DNA of 64,000 bases from Halioglobus sp. (GTDB lineage: Bacteria; Pseudomonadota; Gammaproteobacteria; Pseudomonadales; Halieaceae): the NCBI GenBank assembly GCA_028825045.1, contig JAPKAY010000001.1:84296-148295 (forward strand), read 5' to 3'. The position numbers and the translations under genes are program-made. The stretch's first letter is position 1. Each line of letters starts with the position of its first letter. The notes under the pieces are model-generated. The model was not told where the DNA came from. It saw only the letters and a program-made list of their open reading frames with translations, and searched no databases. Below, in pieces: positions 47,850-56,711 of this stretch.

Positions 47850-48716
47850 ATGAGATTTAGCTACCAAGTTGGCATGTGTGAGCCCGACCACTACCTGCCC
47901 CTGGCGCAAGCAGCAGAGCAGGCAGGCTTTGATGGTATAGCGATACCCGATAGTATTTGTTATCCGCAGGAAGCGAGCTCGAAATACCCTTACAACAATG
48001 ATGGCAGCAGGGAGTTTCTCGAAAGTGTGCCCTTCATAGAAAGTTTGATCGCCGTATCAGCCATGGCTGCGATCACGAAAAAAATTCGTTTCGCGACCTT
48101 TGTGTATAAGTTGGCCGTGAGACAGGCGCCCGTTGTAGCGAAACAGGTACAGGGCATTCAAGCGCTGTCCGGGAATCGTTTTGATTTCGGCATTGGTATC
48201 AGTCCCTGGGAAGAAGATTTCGCGGTCTGTGGCGTGCCCTGGGAAAAACGCGGCAAGCGCCTCGATGAGCAAATCGATATTTTACGAGGGCTACAGACCG
48301 GTGATTATTTTGGTTATGCCGGTGAAATACACAATATGCCGGCCAACAAAATGAACCCAGTGCCAAGCGAGCCCACGCCTTTTCTAATCGGCGGTCACAC
48401 CGAGCCTGCTTTGAAGCGCGCTGCCCGGGTTGGCGATGGTTGGATGTGTGCCGGCGCAACGGTTGAAGAATTGAAGGCCTATATTGGGCGCATCAATCAG
48501 CTGCGTCAGGAGTACGGTACACAGGACAACCCTTTTAGGGTGTTCACTACAGGGCAGAACGCGTTCACGTCTGAGGGGATTCAAGAGTTGGAGGGTATCG
48601 GCGTATCCGATGTCGTAATCGGTTTTCGGAATGTCTATGAAATGGAAGCTGATAAGCCGCTCGATGAAAAAATCGCCATGCTGAACTGGTATGCCGGAGA
48701 GTTTATCAATGACTGA
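47850..48716 (+). CDS. LLM-class flavin-dependent oxidoreductase
   Basis: A 288-residue luciferase-like TIM-barrel enzyme using FMN or F420. Motifs include AAEQAGFDGIAIPDSICYP, LAVRQAPVVAKQVQGIQALSGNRFDFGIGISPW (the QVQGIQALSGNRFDFGIGIS core) and FLIGGHTEPALKRAARVGDGW. It overlaps the thiolase-like gene by eight bases (ATGACTGA), so the two proteins are probably made together, suggesting linked steps in degradation or modification of a CoA-bound substrate. The substrate is unknown. Confidence 0.87.
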   Translation: MRFSYQVGMCEPDHYLPLAQAAEQAGFDGIAIPDSICYPQEASSKYPYNNDGSREFLESVPFIESLIAVSAMAAITKKIRFATFVYKLAVRQAPVVAKQVQGIQALSGNRFDFGIGISPWEEDFAVCGVPWEKRGKRLDEQIDILRGLQTGDYFGYAGEIHNMPANKMNPVPSEPTPFLIGGHTEPALKRAARVGDGWMCAGATVEELKAYIGRINQLRQEYGTQDNPFRVFTTGQNAFTSEGIQELEGIGVSDVVIGFRNVYEMEADKPLDEKIAMLNWYAGEFIND

Positions 48717-50178
48717 ATACTCCGCTAAAACGCCGGTCCTTGTGGGTGTTGCCGCCGTCCAACAAAAAATGGAGGATTACCGACAGGCGCTGGAGCCGGT
48801 GGATTTAATGGAGCAGGCTTTGCGCGACGCGGCAGAGGATGCCGGTAGTACAGAGCTTTTAGGCAGGGCTGACGAAATCCTTGTACCCAAAAGCCTATGG
48901 GGATACAGCGACCCGGGTCGCATTCTTGCCGACACGTTAGGAGCATCTACTGCTACAACCCTGCTTGCAGAATTTGGAATTTTGCAACAGAGCCTGTTGA
49001 CCCGTGCCTGCCAGCGCATAGCGGCCGGGGAGGCGCGAGTGGTTTTGGTCGTCGGAGGTGAGGCTCGATACCGCTCCCAGTGTGCAGGTAAAGCAGGAGA
49101 GGAGGCCAGTGAAACAACACAGGTGGATGTTGATCCGGACATCCTGCTGCGTCCGGAAGATGAGATGTGGTCATCGGTAGAAACAGACAGTGGTCTTGGC
49201 ATGCCCGTTGGATACTACGCCATATTGGATAGTGCGCTGCGGTATAAGCAGGGACTCAGTCTGGAGCAGCACCGGGACCAGATGGCTCGGATGTATTCCC
49301 ACTTGAGTGATACGGCAGCAGGTAATTCCGATGCCTGGGCTGAGGAGGCAGTTTCGGAGGCGCACATCCGGGAACACTCAGCTTCCAATCGTATGCTCGC
49401 GTTCCCGTATACCAAGTTGCATAACAGTCAGTGGAACGTTGATCAGGCTGCCGGCCTGATACTGTGCTCTGCTGGTATGGCCGAGGAACTCGGAATCCAG
49501 CGCAGCAAATGGATATTTCCTCGTGCGGCTGCCGAGTCAAACTTAATGTCCGTGGTAGCCAGTCGCAAAGATCTTGGGGCCAGCCCGGGATTTCGAATAG
49601 CCGGCGAAGCGTTAATGGAGTTAGCAGGGCTTTCGTTCACCGATATCCGGATGTGTGAGCTGTATTCCTGCTTCCCCTACGCGATTCGGGTTCAGCTCGA
49701 AGAGTTTGGTCTCGATTCACAACGTAAGATTAGCGTTACCGGTGGTATGACCTTTGGCGGCGGTCCCCTCAATAATTTTGTCTTTCAGGCGACAGTGAAA
49801 ATGGCTCAGCTGCTGCGACAGAATCGAAGCGAGATTGGTCTTGTCTCCGCCGTTAGCGGTCTGCTAACAAAGCAGGCTTGTGCGCTTTGGTCGGCTGCGC
49901 CGGGTGACCGTGAATGGGCCTGTGTCGATGTTACCGAACAGGTGCGCGCGGCGAGCGAGATTTGCGAATTGATTGCTAACTATGATGGAGAAGCCCTGGT
50001 GGCCGGATATACCGTGATATACCAGGGTATGGATCCCTGGCGCGCCGTGGCGGTTTTCGATCTGCCTGCTGGTGAGCGCACCGTGGCGTACAGTGAGGAC
50101 TCCCAAGTGATCGCGTCAATGCTGGAAAAGGAATGTTGTGGCGTGACGTATCAACTGTCGGACGGACAGTTTCAATAG
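48709..50178 (+). CDS. Thiolase-like acetyl-CoA acetyltransferase
   Basis: A 489-residue thiolase-fold protein of the SCP-x/acetyl-CoA acetyltransferase group. The region that usually holds the nucleophilic cysteine reads GILQQSLLTRACQRIAAGEA and lacks the normal CxSG context. The C-terminal MCELYSCFPYAIRV and the glycine loop VTGGMTFGGGPLNNF are conserved in this subgroup. Whether it is a true thiolase or a degenerate, thiolase-like subunit is open. It overlaps the LLM gene by eight bases. Confidence 0.85.
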   Translation: MTEYSAKTPVLVGVAAVQQKMEDYRQALEPVDLMEQALRDAAEDAGSTELLGRADEILVPKSLWGYSDPGRILADTLGASTATTLLAEFGILQQSLLTRACQRIAAGEARVVLVVGGEARYRSQCAGKAGEEASETTQVDVDPDILLRPEDEMWSSVETDSGLGMPVGYYAILDSALRYKQGLSLEQHRDQMARMYSHLSDTAAGNSDAWAEEAVSEAHIREHSASNRMLAFPYTKLHNSQWNVDQAAGLILCSAGMAEELGIQRSKWIFPRAAAESNLMSVVASRKDLGASPGFRIAGEALMELAGLSFTDIRMCELYSCFPYAIRVQLEEFGLDSQRKISVTGGMTFGGGPLNNFVFQATVKMAQLLRQNRSEIGLVSAVSGLLTKQACALWSAAPGDREWACVDVTEQVRAASEICELIANYDGEALVAGYTVIYQGMDPWRAVAVFDLPAGERTVAYSEDSQVIASMLEKECCGVTYQLSDGQFQ

Positions 50179-50199
50179 GGACAGTTAGCGCCTGGTGGT

Positions 50200-51264
50200 T
50201 CAGTCGAAGACCGTAACCCCCGCCAGTGGATTGCTGCTTTCCAACAGCGCCGCAAATTCTTCCGCCAGAAGACGACTGCGCTGTACGCATTGCTCCCAAT
50301 AATGTATTCGCTCTTCCTCTCCCAATTGTGTGAAGTCAGAGCGGTCGGGAATTTTTCCCAGCGGCAAGTCGGCGGTGAGCTCGGTGCTTGGACACATTAA
50401 GACCAGCTTTTTAACGTCGCGAATTGCAGTTCTGCGTCGAGACAAAAACTTATCGAACCAGCCCCGGATGACTTCGGTACTAAAATGGGGGTAGAGAATC
50501 AGACCATCTCCACAGTGCTGGGAGAGATCAAAGTGGTAGTCGATAATCCCGCCGTCCCAGTACTGACCAGCTGGTGCCCCGGAAATATTCCTCTCGCCCG
50601 CTAGAACGAGAGGGATGGCACCGCTGGCGTGCAAGCTTTGGAGAGTATTGTCTTCCTGCAACGCACAGTAGTGAGTTTGAAAATCCTGAAAGTTCAAACC
50701 CGGGTTTGGCGGTGAGCCGGTGTGAAACACGACCCGCTGAAAGTGCGACTGTAGGCGCTGACGACTGAGTATGTTGCTCAATGCGGCGGCACCAAGACCC
50801 GCCCTGAACCCCGCAGTGGATGCGGATGAGCAGAGGCCTCTTCCTCTTGCCGTGACAACATGGGTTTGAATGCGAGGGTGACAGAGGAGCTGGCTTACGC
50901 CATTTTCGCCTAGAATTGTCTCAAGTATTCGGCAGCTGACTGCACTTACTTCCGCCGGCGAAGGCTTGCCGGCATAGCGCTGATAGAGGTACCCCTCCTG
51001 TAGTTTGTCTATCGCCGCCACGGGGTCGGGCATGGTGAGACAGGCGTGTCGCCAGGAGCCGATAGAGGAGCCTAATACAGAGAGCGGTCGATTGCTGCGT
51101 TGCAAAAAGTCGCCAAACAAAAATCGGTCAAGGTGGCCGAGAATTAACCACTTAGGCCCGCCTGAAGCGCCCAGCAACAAATCGAAATGTTCCGCTGACC
51201 ACCCATCCGCGCCAATTTTTTTGGCCGCCTCTTTTCCCATATAGATTGACAGTGCTTTAGCCAT
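50200..51264 (-). CDS. Patatin-like phospholipase
   Basis: A 354-residue serine acyl hydrolase. The oxyanion loop is LLGASGGPKW (near residue 32), the nucleophile elbow GSSIGSW (about residues 66-72), and the catalytic Asp motif DGGIIDYH (near residue 240). All three signatures of the Ser-Asp dyad are present. It has no signal peptide. The start overlaps the stop of the AraC gene by eight bases, so the two are co-transcribed and the regulator may control it. Confidence 0.88.
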   Translation of the reverse strand: MAKALSIYMGKEAAKKIGADGWSAEHFDLLLGASGGPKWLILGHLDRFLFGDFLQRSNRPLSVLGSSIGSWRHACLTMPDPVAAIDKLQEGYLYQRYAGKPSPAEVSAVSCRILETILGENGVSQLLCHPRIQTHVVTARGRGLCSSASTAGFRAGLGAAALSNILSRQRLQSHFQRVVFHTGSPPNPGLNFQDFQTHYCALQEDNTLQSLHASGAIPLVLAGERNISGAPAGQYWDGGIIDYHFDLSQHCGDGLILYPHFSTEVIRGWFDKFLSRRRTAIRDVKKLVLMCPSTELTADLPLGKIPDRSDFTQLGEEERIHYWEQCVQRSRLLAEEFAALLESSNPLAGVTVFD

Positions 51265-52255
51265 AGCGAACTTTTCGTGGGGACGTCCCGGTCCACTTTA
51301 TATAGGCTCGCCGAAAATTTGAGGCGTCACTAAAGCCGATCATATAGGCGATGGTGGAGAGCGGAAGCCGGGTGTTTTGCAGGTAACGAGTAGCGTGTTC
51401 ACTGCGCACCTGATCCAATAATTTTTGAAAAGATTGCTGTTCTTCATCAAGGCGCCGTCGATAGGTTCGTGCGCTTAGGTTGAGCATGTTTGCTATCTGC
51501 GGCATCTGTGGATACTGCCCCTCGAGTTTCCGCAGCAGCCGCAGTGTTTGTTCTGCAGCTGAAATCCCTTCTTCCAAATCGGCCAGCAAGCGGGCGCACT
51601 CGGCTTCGTAGAGATTTCGTAAAGCGGGATTGGATAAAGGTAGTGGCGTGTCGAGTAGATCGCGATGGAATAGAATTCGGCCCTGAAAAGAATCAAAGTG
51701 AACATCCGGACCCAGAACGTCGTAGTAGACCGCTGAATGAGCGGGTTCTGGGTAGGGGAACTCCATACGTAAAATCAAGTCTGGTGCGTTTAGCAGCCCC
51801 CGCAGTGTATTGATAAGTGCGCCATAGAGGAGTTCGTAAGCGAACTCAATCGATGATACTTCGGTCGGGGTAGTGACCAGCGTCAGAACGCACTGCTCAT
51901 CGACGGTTTCAAATTCAAGATGTAATCCCGATGCCAGAAGGTGGCAATACTTGAGAAACAAGTCCATGGCCTGGGAGAGGTTCTGACAGGTCATAAAGGC
52001 CTGGCCCAATATCGCGTGGGCGCTCAGGTTAAGCCGTGAACCTAGTTTAAGGCCGAGGGCTGTGTCGCCCGTGAGAGCCTGGGCGTTCAGGACCAGTTGA
52101 TTGAAGTCCGTGTCATTGATGCGAGCACCAATGCTGGCAAGCTCCGTATCTGCCAATGAAGTGCCTTTTAGCAGCCGTTTGCGATCACACCCCTCATTTT
52201 CGACCATGTCGATCAGAATGAGTATGTATTGGGCGGGTGTGGTGGAATTTTGCAT
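51257..52255 (-). CDS. AraC family transcriptional regulator
   Basis: A 332-residue regulator. The N-terminal half is an Arabinose-binding-like domain (YILILIDMVENEGCDRKRLLKGTS). The C-terminal AraC helix-turn-helix pair includes QIANMLNLSARTYRRRLDEE and STIAYMIGFSDASNFRRAYIKWTGTSP. The open frame runs further upstream, but the start MQNSTTPAQY fits best. It is divergent from the ferritin-like gene and overlaps patatin at its end. The type often regulates lipid, alkane or amino acid metabolism. Confidence 0.88.
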   Translation of the reverse strand: MQNSTTPAQYILILIDMVENEGCDRKRLLKGTSLADTELASIGARINDTDFNQLVLNAQALTGDTALGLKLGSRLNLSAHAILGQAFMTCQNLSQAMDLFLKYCHLLASGLHLEFETVDEQCVLTLVTTPTEVSSIEFAYELLYGALINTLRGLLNAPDLILRMEFPYPEPAHSAVYYDVLGPDVHFDSFQGRILFHRDLLDTPLPLSNPALRNLYEAECARLLADLEEGISAAEQTLRLLRKLEGQYPQMPQIANMLNLSARTYRRRLDEEQQSFQKLLDQVRSEHATRYLQNTRLPLSTIAYMIGFSDASNFRRAYIKWTGTSPRKVRYG

Positions 52256-52272
52256 TGTTCTATTTGGCCACA

Positions 52273-52289
52273 AATGACCGCATAATGAC
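52273..52289. promoter_or_regulatory. Candidate AraC-type operator
   Basis: AATGAC occurs twice, at 52273 and 52284, as a direct repeat with an 11-base period. It lies in the space between the divergent AraC gene and the ferritin-like gene. Tandem half sites about one helical turn apart are typical of AraC-family binding. Confidence 0.45.
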
Positions 52290-52361
52290 AAGACTTTACC
52301 TTGCTGGGTTTTTGCCCATCGCGCATAGTGATATTGAACCAAACACTATGGAATTATAAGC

Positions 52362-53546
52362 ATGAAAGTTGAATGGACTGAGAGTACACCACGAAAAGTA
52401 CAGCGCTATCCGGGAGCAGATTATCCCGGAGAGAACCCGGATCTGGAAGATGTGTTGACCAGCGCGGATGTGGACCACGTGGCGGAGATATTTCAGACAC
52501 CATTGACAGGCTCCTACAACTGGGACTACACAATACAGGATGATCGGATCAAGAAACTTTATGATCTGGGCAAGCAGCTTAACTGGGATCCCGAGATGGA
52601 TATCGATTGGGATCGACCCTGGCCCGTCGAGGAGCCGGCGCCCGAGATGATGAATCTTCACGACTATGAGCCCTATCTGGCGATGGATGAAAAAACCAGG
52701 GAAGAATTCTGGTTGCATATGAATGCGTGGAGCTTGTCCCAGTTTCTCCATGGTGAGCAGGGTGCGTTGCTGGTGGCATCCCAGCTCTGCTCCTGTGCGC
52801 CTACGTTTAACGCAAAACTTTATGCGGCTTCACAAACGTTTGATGAGGCCCGACATGTAGAAGTGTTTAATAAGTATCTGCAACAGCGGGTCGGCATGAT
52901 GTATCCGATTAACACGCATCTTAAAAGCATAATTGATAAGATCCTCACCGACGAGCGTTGGGATATGAAATTTATTGGCATGCAAATCGTGATTGAGGGA
53001 CTGGCTCTGTCTGCTTTTGCCACCGCTCGTGAAACGACTCCCGACCCTGTCCTAAAGGATGTGGTGTATCTAGTTACCCGGGATGAGGCGCGGCATGTCA
53101 CCTTCGGTGTTAACTACCTTGAAGACTTTGTGAAAACATTGACCGACGAGGAACGAGAGGAGCGTGCTCAATTTGCTTATGAAGCCTGCGCGATAAGCCG
53201 GGAGCGCCTTGTGGCTACCGACGTATTCCGACACTTTGGTTGGGATGTGGAAGAGGCACGTAAAAAAGTGCTGGATGGCTTTGTGATGTCTACCTTCCGC
53301 AATCTGCTGTTTCAACGGGTGATTCCGAATCTTGCTCGAATAGGCTTGTTGACCGATAAGATCCGACCCAAATTCGAATCACTGGGGATTTTGGATTATG
53401 AAAATCTGGCAACGGATGGTGATATCGACTGGTCAGCGCTGGAGCGACCCTTGGACACGCAGGAAGCTCAGTCTCACGAGCAGAGCATGCTCGCCGAGTT
53501 CGCCAAGAAACATGAGGAAATGACCAATGAGAGCTCGGCTGCTTAA
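52362..53546 (+). CDS. Ferritin-like diiron protein
   Basis: A 394-residue protein with a ferritin-like diiron core. Four ligand motifs are seen: Glu in HGEQGALL, DEARHVEV, Glu in VIEGLAL and DEARHVTF, i.e. the E, ExxH, E, ExxH layout. The N-terminal 110 residues are acidic, and the last 30 residues are polar and Gln/Glu-rich. Proteins of this type act as oxygenases or desaturase-like enzymes; the substrate cannot be read. It is divergent from AraC and patatin. Confidence 0.85.
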   Translation: MKVEWTESTPRKVQRYPGADYPGENPDLEDVLTSADVDHVAEIFQTPLTGSYNWDYTIQDDRIKKLYDLGKQLNWDPEMDIDWDRPWPVEEPAPEMMNLHDYEPYLAMDEKTREEFWLHMNAWSLSQFLHGEQGALLVASQLCSCAPTFNAKLYAASQTFDEARHVEVFNKYLQQRVGMMYPINTHLKSIIDKILTDERWDMKFIGMQIVIEGLALSAFATARETTPDPVLKDVVYLVTRDEARHVTFGVNYLEDFVKTLTDEEREERAQFAYEACAISRERLVATDVFRHFGWDVEEARKKVLDGFVMSTFRNLLFQRVIPNLARIGLLTDKIRPKFESLGILDYENLATDGDIDWSALERPLDTQEAQSHEQSMLAEFAKKHEEMTNESSAA

Positions 53547-53600
53547 TGGAGAAAGGTCTACCGGGGTGATGTGAATGCTGACCATCCCGGGAGCTTAATT

Positions 53601-53646
53601 CCAGACAAAAAAAGGCCGGCGATTAAGCCGGCCTTTTTTTGTCTGG
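53601..53646. terminator. Bidirectional terminator between the ferritin-like gene and rpsT
   Basis: A 46-base near-perfect palindrome. CCAGAC, seven A, GGCCGGC, a six-base loop, GCCGGCC, seven T and GTCTGG pair over 20 bases. The A and T runs serve as U tracts for the plus and minus strands respectively. Confidence 0.95.
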
Positions 53647-53659
53647 AAAACGCCTGGTG

Positions 53660-53926
53660 TTAGGCAGAGAGGGCTTTAACCTGTGCGTTCAGGCGGCTTT
53701 TATGGCGCGCAGCCTTATTCTTGTGGATGATACCCTTGTCCGCCATACGGTCTATTACCGGTACCGCACTATCATAAGCCGTTTTAGCCGCTGCCGCGTC
53801 GCCACTGCTTACAGCGGAATAGACTTTTTTGATCACTGTTCTCACCAGCGAGCGCAGACTGGAGTTGTGCGTTCGGCGCTTTTCCGCCTGACGGGCGCGT
53901 TTTTTAGCTTGTGGGGAGTTCGCCAC
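53660..53926 (-). CDS. rpsT: Ribosomal protein S20
   Basis: An 88-residue basic protein of the 30S subunit. The start is GTG with GAGGTAA upstream; in E. coli rpsT also uses a rare start (UUG) and is autoregulated by S20, so a weak start here may be functional. The sequence [13 protein letters not shown] and the ending [19 protein letters not shown] are family-typical. It ends at a strong terminator. Confidence 0.97.
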   Translation of the reverse strand: MANSPQAKKRARQAEKRRTHNSSLRSLVRTVIKKVYSAVSSGDAAAAKTAYDSAVPVIDRMADKGIIHKNKAARHKSRLNAQVKALSA

Positions 53927-53967
53927 TGGGTGTTACCTCGATAAAGAGCAAAAAATTAGGAGGCGCG

Positions 53968-53996
53968 ATTATTCACATTGCCCCTCCGCTTGTCAA
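53968..53996 (-). promoter_or_regulatory. Strong sigma-70 promoter for rpsT
   Basis: On the minus strand TTGACA (53996-53991) and AATAAT (53973-53968) are 17 bases apart, nearly consensus. Transcription would start near 53961, about 35 bases before the rpsT GTG. Confidence 0.75.
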
Positions 53997-54023
53997 CCGC
54001 TCTCTTGCTGGTTTGGTCGCTGC

Positions 54024-54046
54024 TAGCTGATGTATACTAACAGCTA
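54024..54046. promoter_or_regulatory. Possible operator of the TetR gene
   Basis: TAGCTG and CAGCTA form an inverted repeat with an 11-base spacer containing TATACT, a possible -10. It lies 45-67 bases upstream of the tetR ATG. Autoregulation by the TetR protein is a plausible inference. Confidence 0.4.
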
Positions 54047-54090
54047 CTAGTTATTATCGGTCGGCTGTACCTAAAATGGTGTTGTAACAT

Positions 54091-54729
54091 ATGGAAAATT
54101 CAGCGACATCGACACCACCAGTACCCAGTACCTCTGACCGAATTCTCGATGCTGCCGAAGATATTTTTGCTGAGAAGGGCTATAGCGCGACTTCTTTGGG
54201 CGATGTAGCCGATAGAGTGGGCATTCGCTCTCCCAGTCTTTACAACCACTTCAAGAACAAAGAAGCGTTGTATGAAGCCGTGCTGGAACGCCTGCTGGAG
54301 GATTTCTCTGCCCCTCTGGTGGAATTGGAGGGCGGGCCGCTGACGAGCGAGCGTGTTTTTCGCTGGCTGGAGACTATTGTTCGTCAGCACCATGGGAACC
54401 CCAATCTTGCACGATTATTGCAACACGCAGCGTTGTCGGGCGGGCCTCATACCAATGAACTGATTGATAGATTATTTCGGCCCATGTTTGAGTCGGGTGC
54501 CGACAAGATAGTGGGAGAGGGTATTACCCTTATCGAGAACACTGGATTGCAACCGTGGGCAGTCATGGCCTTCAATAATCTAGTGATGTCCTACGTCACG
54601 ATGGCTCCAATGTACCGCGATCTGTTGGGGCAGGATCCCTTTAGCGAAGAGGCGCTGGAGAACCAGCTCAAACTCATCAAAACTCTGCTGCGAGCGGTAT
54701 TTGAGTATAAAGGGGATACACCTCTTTAA
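54091..54729 (+). CDS. TetR family regulator
   Basis: A 212-residue regulator. The DNA-binding domain runs from DRILDAAEDIFAEKGYSATSLGDVADRVGIRSPSLYNHFKNKEAL (core ATSLGDVADRVGIRSPSLY). The ligand domain follows, without a clear family. It is 52 bases upstream of the phosphatase gene on the same strand and may control it. Confidence 0.88.
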   Translation: MENSATSTPPVPSTSDRILDAAEDIFAEKGYSATSLGDVADRVGIRSPSLYNHFKNKEALYEAVLERLLEDFSAPLVELEGGPLTSERVFRWLETIVRQHHGNPNLARLLQHAALSGGPHTNELIDRLFRPMFESGADKIVGEGITLIENTGLQPWAVMAFNNLVMSYVTMAPMYRDLLGQDPFSEEALENQLKLIKTLLRAVFEYKGDTPL

Positions 54730-54781
54730 CCCTGCCCTGCGCAGCAGCCCCTGACCAGATTATAGAGGCCTCTCTTTAACC

Positions 54782-55777
54782 ATGTTGAATTCAGATGCGG
54801 TACATATCTGGCGCGATTCGGATGGCGACTATCATGTCGAATGGCAAGCCAGCCATCCTGATACCGAGGTAACCGTTGAGCCGGTGTCGACGGGCGCCGG
54901 GGTAGAGCAGCACCGCGGTGAACACTCTAACCGATTGCGATTGTCTGGCCTGGCGCCAGCGAGCCGTCATTTCTTTGTTGTCCGCGACCAACATGGCACG
55001 GAAGTGTTAGCGGCGGAGCGGAAGCTGGGGATGCAAGGCACGCCCAACTTCAGAGACTTTGGCGGATACCCCACGGTGGACGGTCGCCAGGTGAAATGGG
55101 GCTTTCTTTTTCGTTCCGGTCAGCTTTCGCATTTGAGTGATCAGGATGTGGCGCTATTAGCTAGCTTGAAGCTGGATCTGGTGTGTGATTTCAGACGACT
55201 GGATGAGCAGGAAAGTGACCCCAGCAGGTTGCCGGCGCATCGTCCCCCGAGGATTGCCAGCTTGCCGATTATTCCGGGCAGCAATTCACGCTTTTTTGAG
55301 GAAGCGGGTAACCAGTTGGGCGGCCGTAAGGCTATGTTTGATTTTATGTTGGAGATCAATCGGGATTTTGTCGAGGCGCAGTCCTCTACCTATGCCCGTA
55401 TGTTTCGAGAAATACTGGATCAAGAGGATGCACGATTTCTGGTGCATTGTGCGGCCGGTAAAGACCGTACTGGCTTCGCTGTCGCAATAATATTGTTGGC
55501 TCTTGGGGTGTCGCGCGATTTGGTTATGCACGACTACATGTTGACAGAAAGGTTCTTTCTTCCTCATCAGGAAATTGAACGTCTAAGGCAAAAGTACAGC
55601 ATGGAGGGTATGGATACGGATTCCATTCTGCCTATGCTGGAGGTGCACCCTGATTATCTGGTTTGTGCTCTGGACGCAATTGCGCGCAGTTTTCCTTCGG
55701 TGGAGGTCTATCTGGAGGAGGCGCTGGGCGTGGGGCCTGCCGAAGTGGCAAAATTGCGAGCCCGGTATTTGACCTAG
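54782..55777 (+). CDS. Tyrosine-protein phosphatase (Y_phosphatase3 family)
   Basis: A 331-residue phosphatase. An N-terminal beta domain of about 80 residues is followed by NFRDFGGYPT (about 89-98). The catalytic loop is VHCAAGKDRTG with Cys223 and Arg229, the C-x5-R signature. The family acts on phosphotyrosine or phosphoinositides in other bacteria; the natural substrate is unknown here. It is downstream of the TetR gene. Confidence 0.88.
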   Translation: MLNSDAVHIWRDSDGDYHVEWQASHPDTEVTVEPVSTGAGVEQHRGEHSNRLRLSGLAPASRHFFVVRDQHGTEVLAAERKLGMQGTPNFRDFGGYPTVDGRQVKWGFLFRSGQLSHLSDQDVALLASLKLDLVCDFRRLDEQESDPSRLPAHRPPRIASLPIIPGSNSRFFEEAGNQLGGRKAMFDFMLEINRDFVEAQSSTYARMFREILDQEDARFLVHCAAGKDRTGFAVAIILLALGVSRDLVMHDYMLTERFFLPHQEIERLRQKYSMEGMDTDSILPMLEVHPDYLVCALDAIARSFPSVEVYLEEALGVGPAEVAKLRARYLT

Positions 55778-55789
55778 CAGGGTAAAGTT

Positions 55790-55815
55790 CGAGCCGCCAC
55801 TGATGTGGCGACTCG
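55790..55815. terminator. Possible terminator hairpin
   Basis: CGAG-C-CGCCAC, loop TGAT, GTGGCG-A-CTCG forms a ten-pair stem with one mismatch, 13 bases after the phosphatase stop. No long T run follows on either strand, so it is a weak call. Confidence 0.4.
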
Positions 55816-55829
55816 GAGTTTCGCCGGTG

Positions 55830-56105
55830 CTATCTTGGCGCTTTGCAGGCGATTTTTGCAGCCTTAATTTGCTTCTTTTCGCACTGCTCACTGGTAGCGT
55901 CGCCGACGCACCACTTGCGGCGCTTGTCCCAGGCTGTCAGGTCAGCTTTCTTACCATTGGAGCATTTTACCGTGTAGCTCGCATAAGGCGTGCCATCAGT
56001 ACTGGCGGCATTGGAATCAAAGACGATGCTAGTAGGTTTTGCAGCCATGCTGCCCGCGGAAAAGATCAGCAACAGTGTAGTTGCCGCAATTTTTGATAAA
56101 TTCAT
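55830..56105 (-). CDS. Small secreted protein with four cysteines
   Basis: A 91-residue protein with a standard signal peptide (MNLSKIAATTLLLIFSAGSMAAK, cut near SMAA). The mature part is about 70 residues and has four cysteines (YTVKCSNGKK, KWCVGD, EQCEKK, IACKAP), consistent with two disulfide bonds. No family is recognised. It is convergent with the phosphatase gene, and the region upstream carries repeats that may be operators. Confidence 0.72.
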   Translation of the reverse strand: MNLSKIAATTLLLIFSAGSMAAKPTSIVFDSNAASTDGTPYASYTVKCSNGKKADLTAWDKRRKWCVGDATSEQCEKKQIKAAKIACKAPR

Positions 56106-56207
56106 TTCAGGTTCCTCGCTAATGGGTGTGTGCTGCCGTCCCGGTCAACATTGTCGTCAGCTGCCGAGTGCGGGCGCCATTGTATGGCTTGGTGAGCGGA
56201 AGAGTGA

Positions 56208-56243
56208 GTTACTAATTCGTAACTATTTGGGAATATTCGTAAC
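56208..56243. repeat. ATTCGTAAC repeats upstream of the small secreted protein
   Basis: ATTCGTAAC occurs at 56215-56223 and again at 56235-56243, exactly 20 bases apart, and GTTAC-N6-GTAAC forms an inverted repeat at 56208-56223. The surroundings are A/T rich. It is 100-140 bases upstream of the gene starting at 56105. Confidence 0.5.
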
Positions 56244-56375
56244 AAAATACTGCTGGAGACAATAAATTACACATAAGTAATTGTTTTTAATTAATATTTT
56301 CCATTTTCTTTAGGTTTCAAAGGGAAACATTAAGGATAGTTAACATGCCTGCAGGTAACGAAATGCCTTGATTGC

Positions 56376-56621
56376 TTAGACTAACCCGATCAAAACCCAT
56401 CCGGCGATGGCTAGTAATAGAGCGTGTTTGACCAGTTTAAACCGTGTCACCCCATACAGTGATGACAGGGGTGGCAAACACAGGGTGCAAAGGCTCCAGA
56501 CATAATTCTCTTTCCAGGATTTGATAAGTAGCATGACCCAACTTGCCAGCAGTGCTGCCAACCGAATGCCGTCATCGCGGTAGTTGTCGCCTCCATGCTT
56601 CCTCCCAATATTGAGGGTCAA
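56376..56621 (-). CDS. Small membrane protein, hypothetical
   Basis: An 81-residue frame with two or three hydrophobic stretches (LAALLASWVMLLI, YVWSLCTLCLPPLSSLYG, HALLLAIAGWVLIGLV). The start is a TTG and is uncertain, and the frame faces the acyltransferase gene. No family is recognised; it may not be a real gene. Confidence 0.45.
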   Translation of the reverse strand: MTLNIGRKHGGDNYRDDGIRLAALLASWVMLLIKSWKENYVWSLCTLCLPPLSSLYGVTRFKLVKHALLLAIAGWVLIGLV

Positions 56622-56711
56622 AAGGGCGACCGCAGGGCAGCAGCCATAGTGCCGGAGTGTGCCACCGCCAGCAGCCAGAAGGGTTGTTCCTGCCGTCGAT
56701 ACCGCTCGAAT

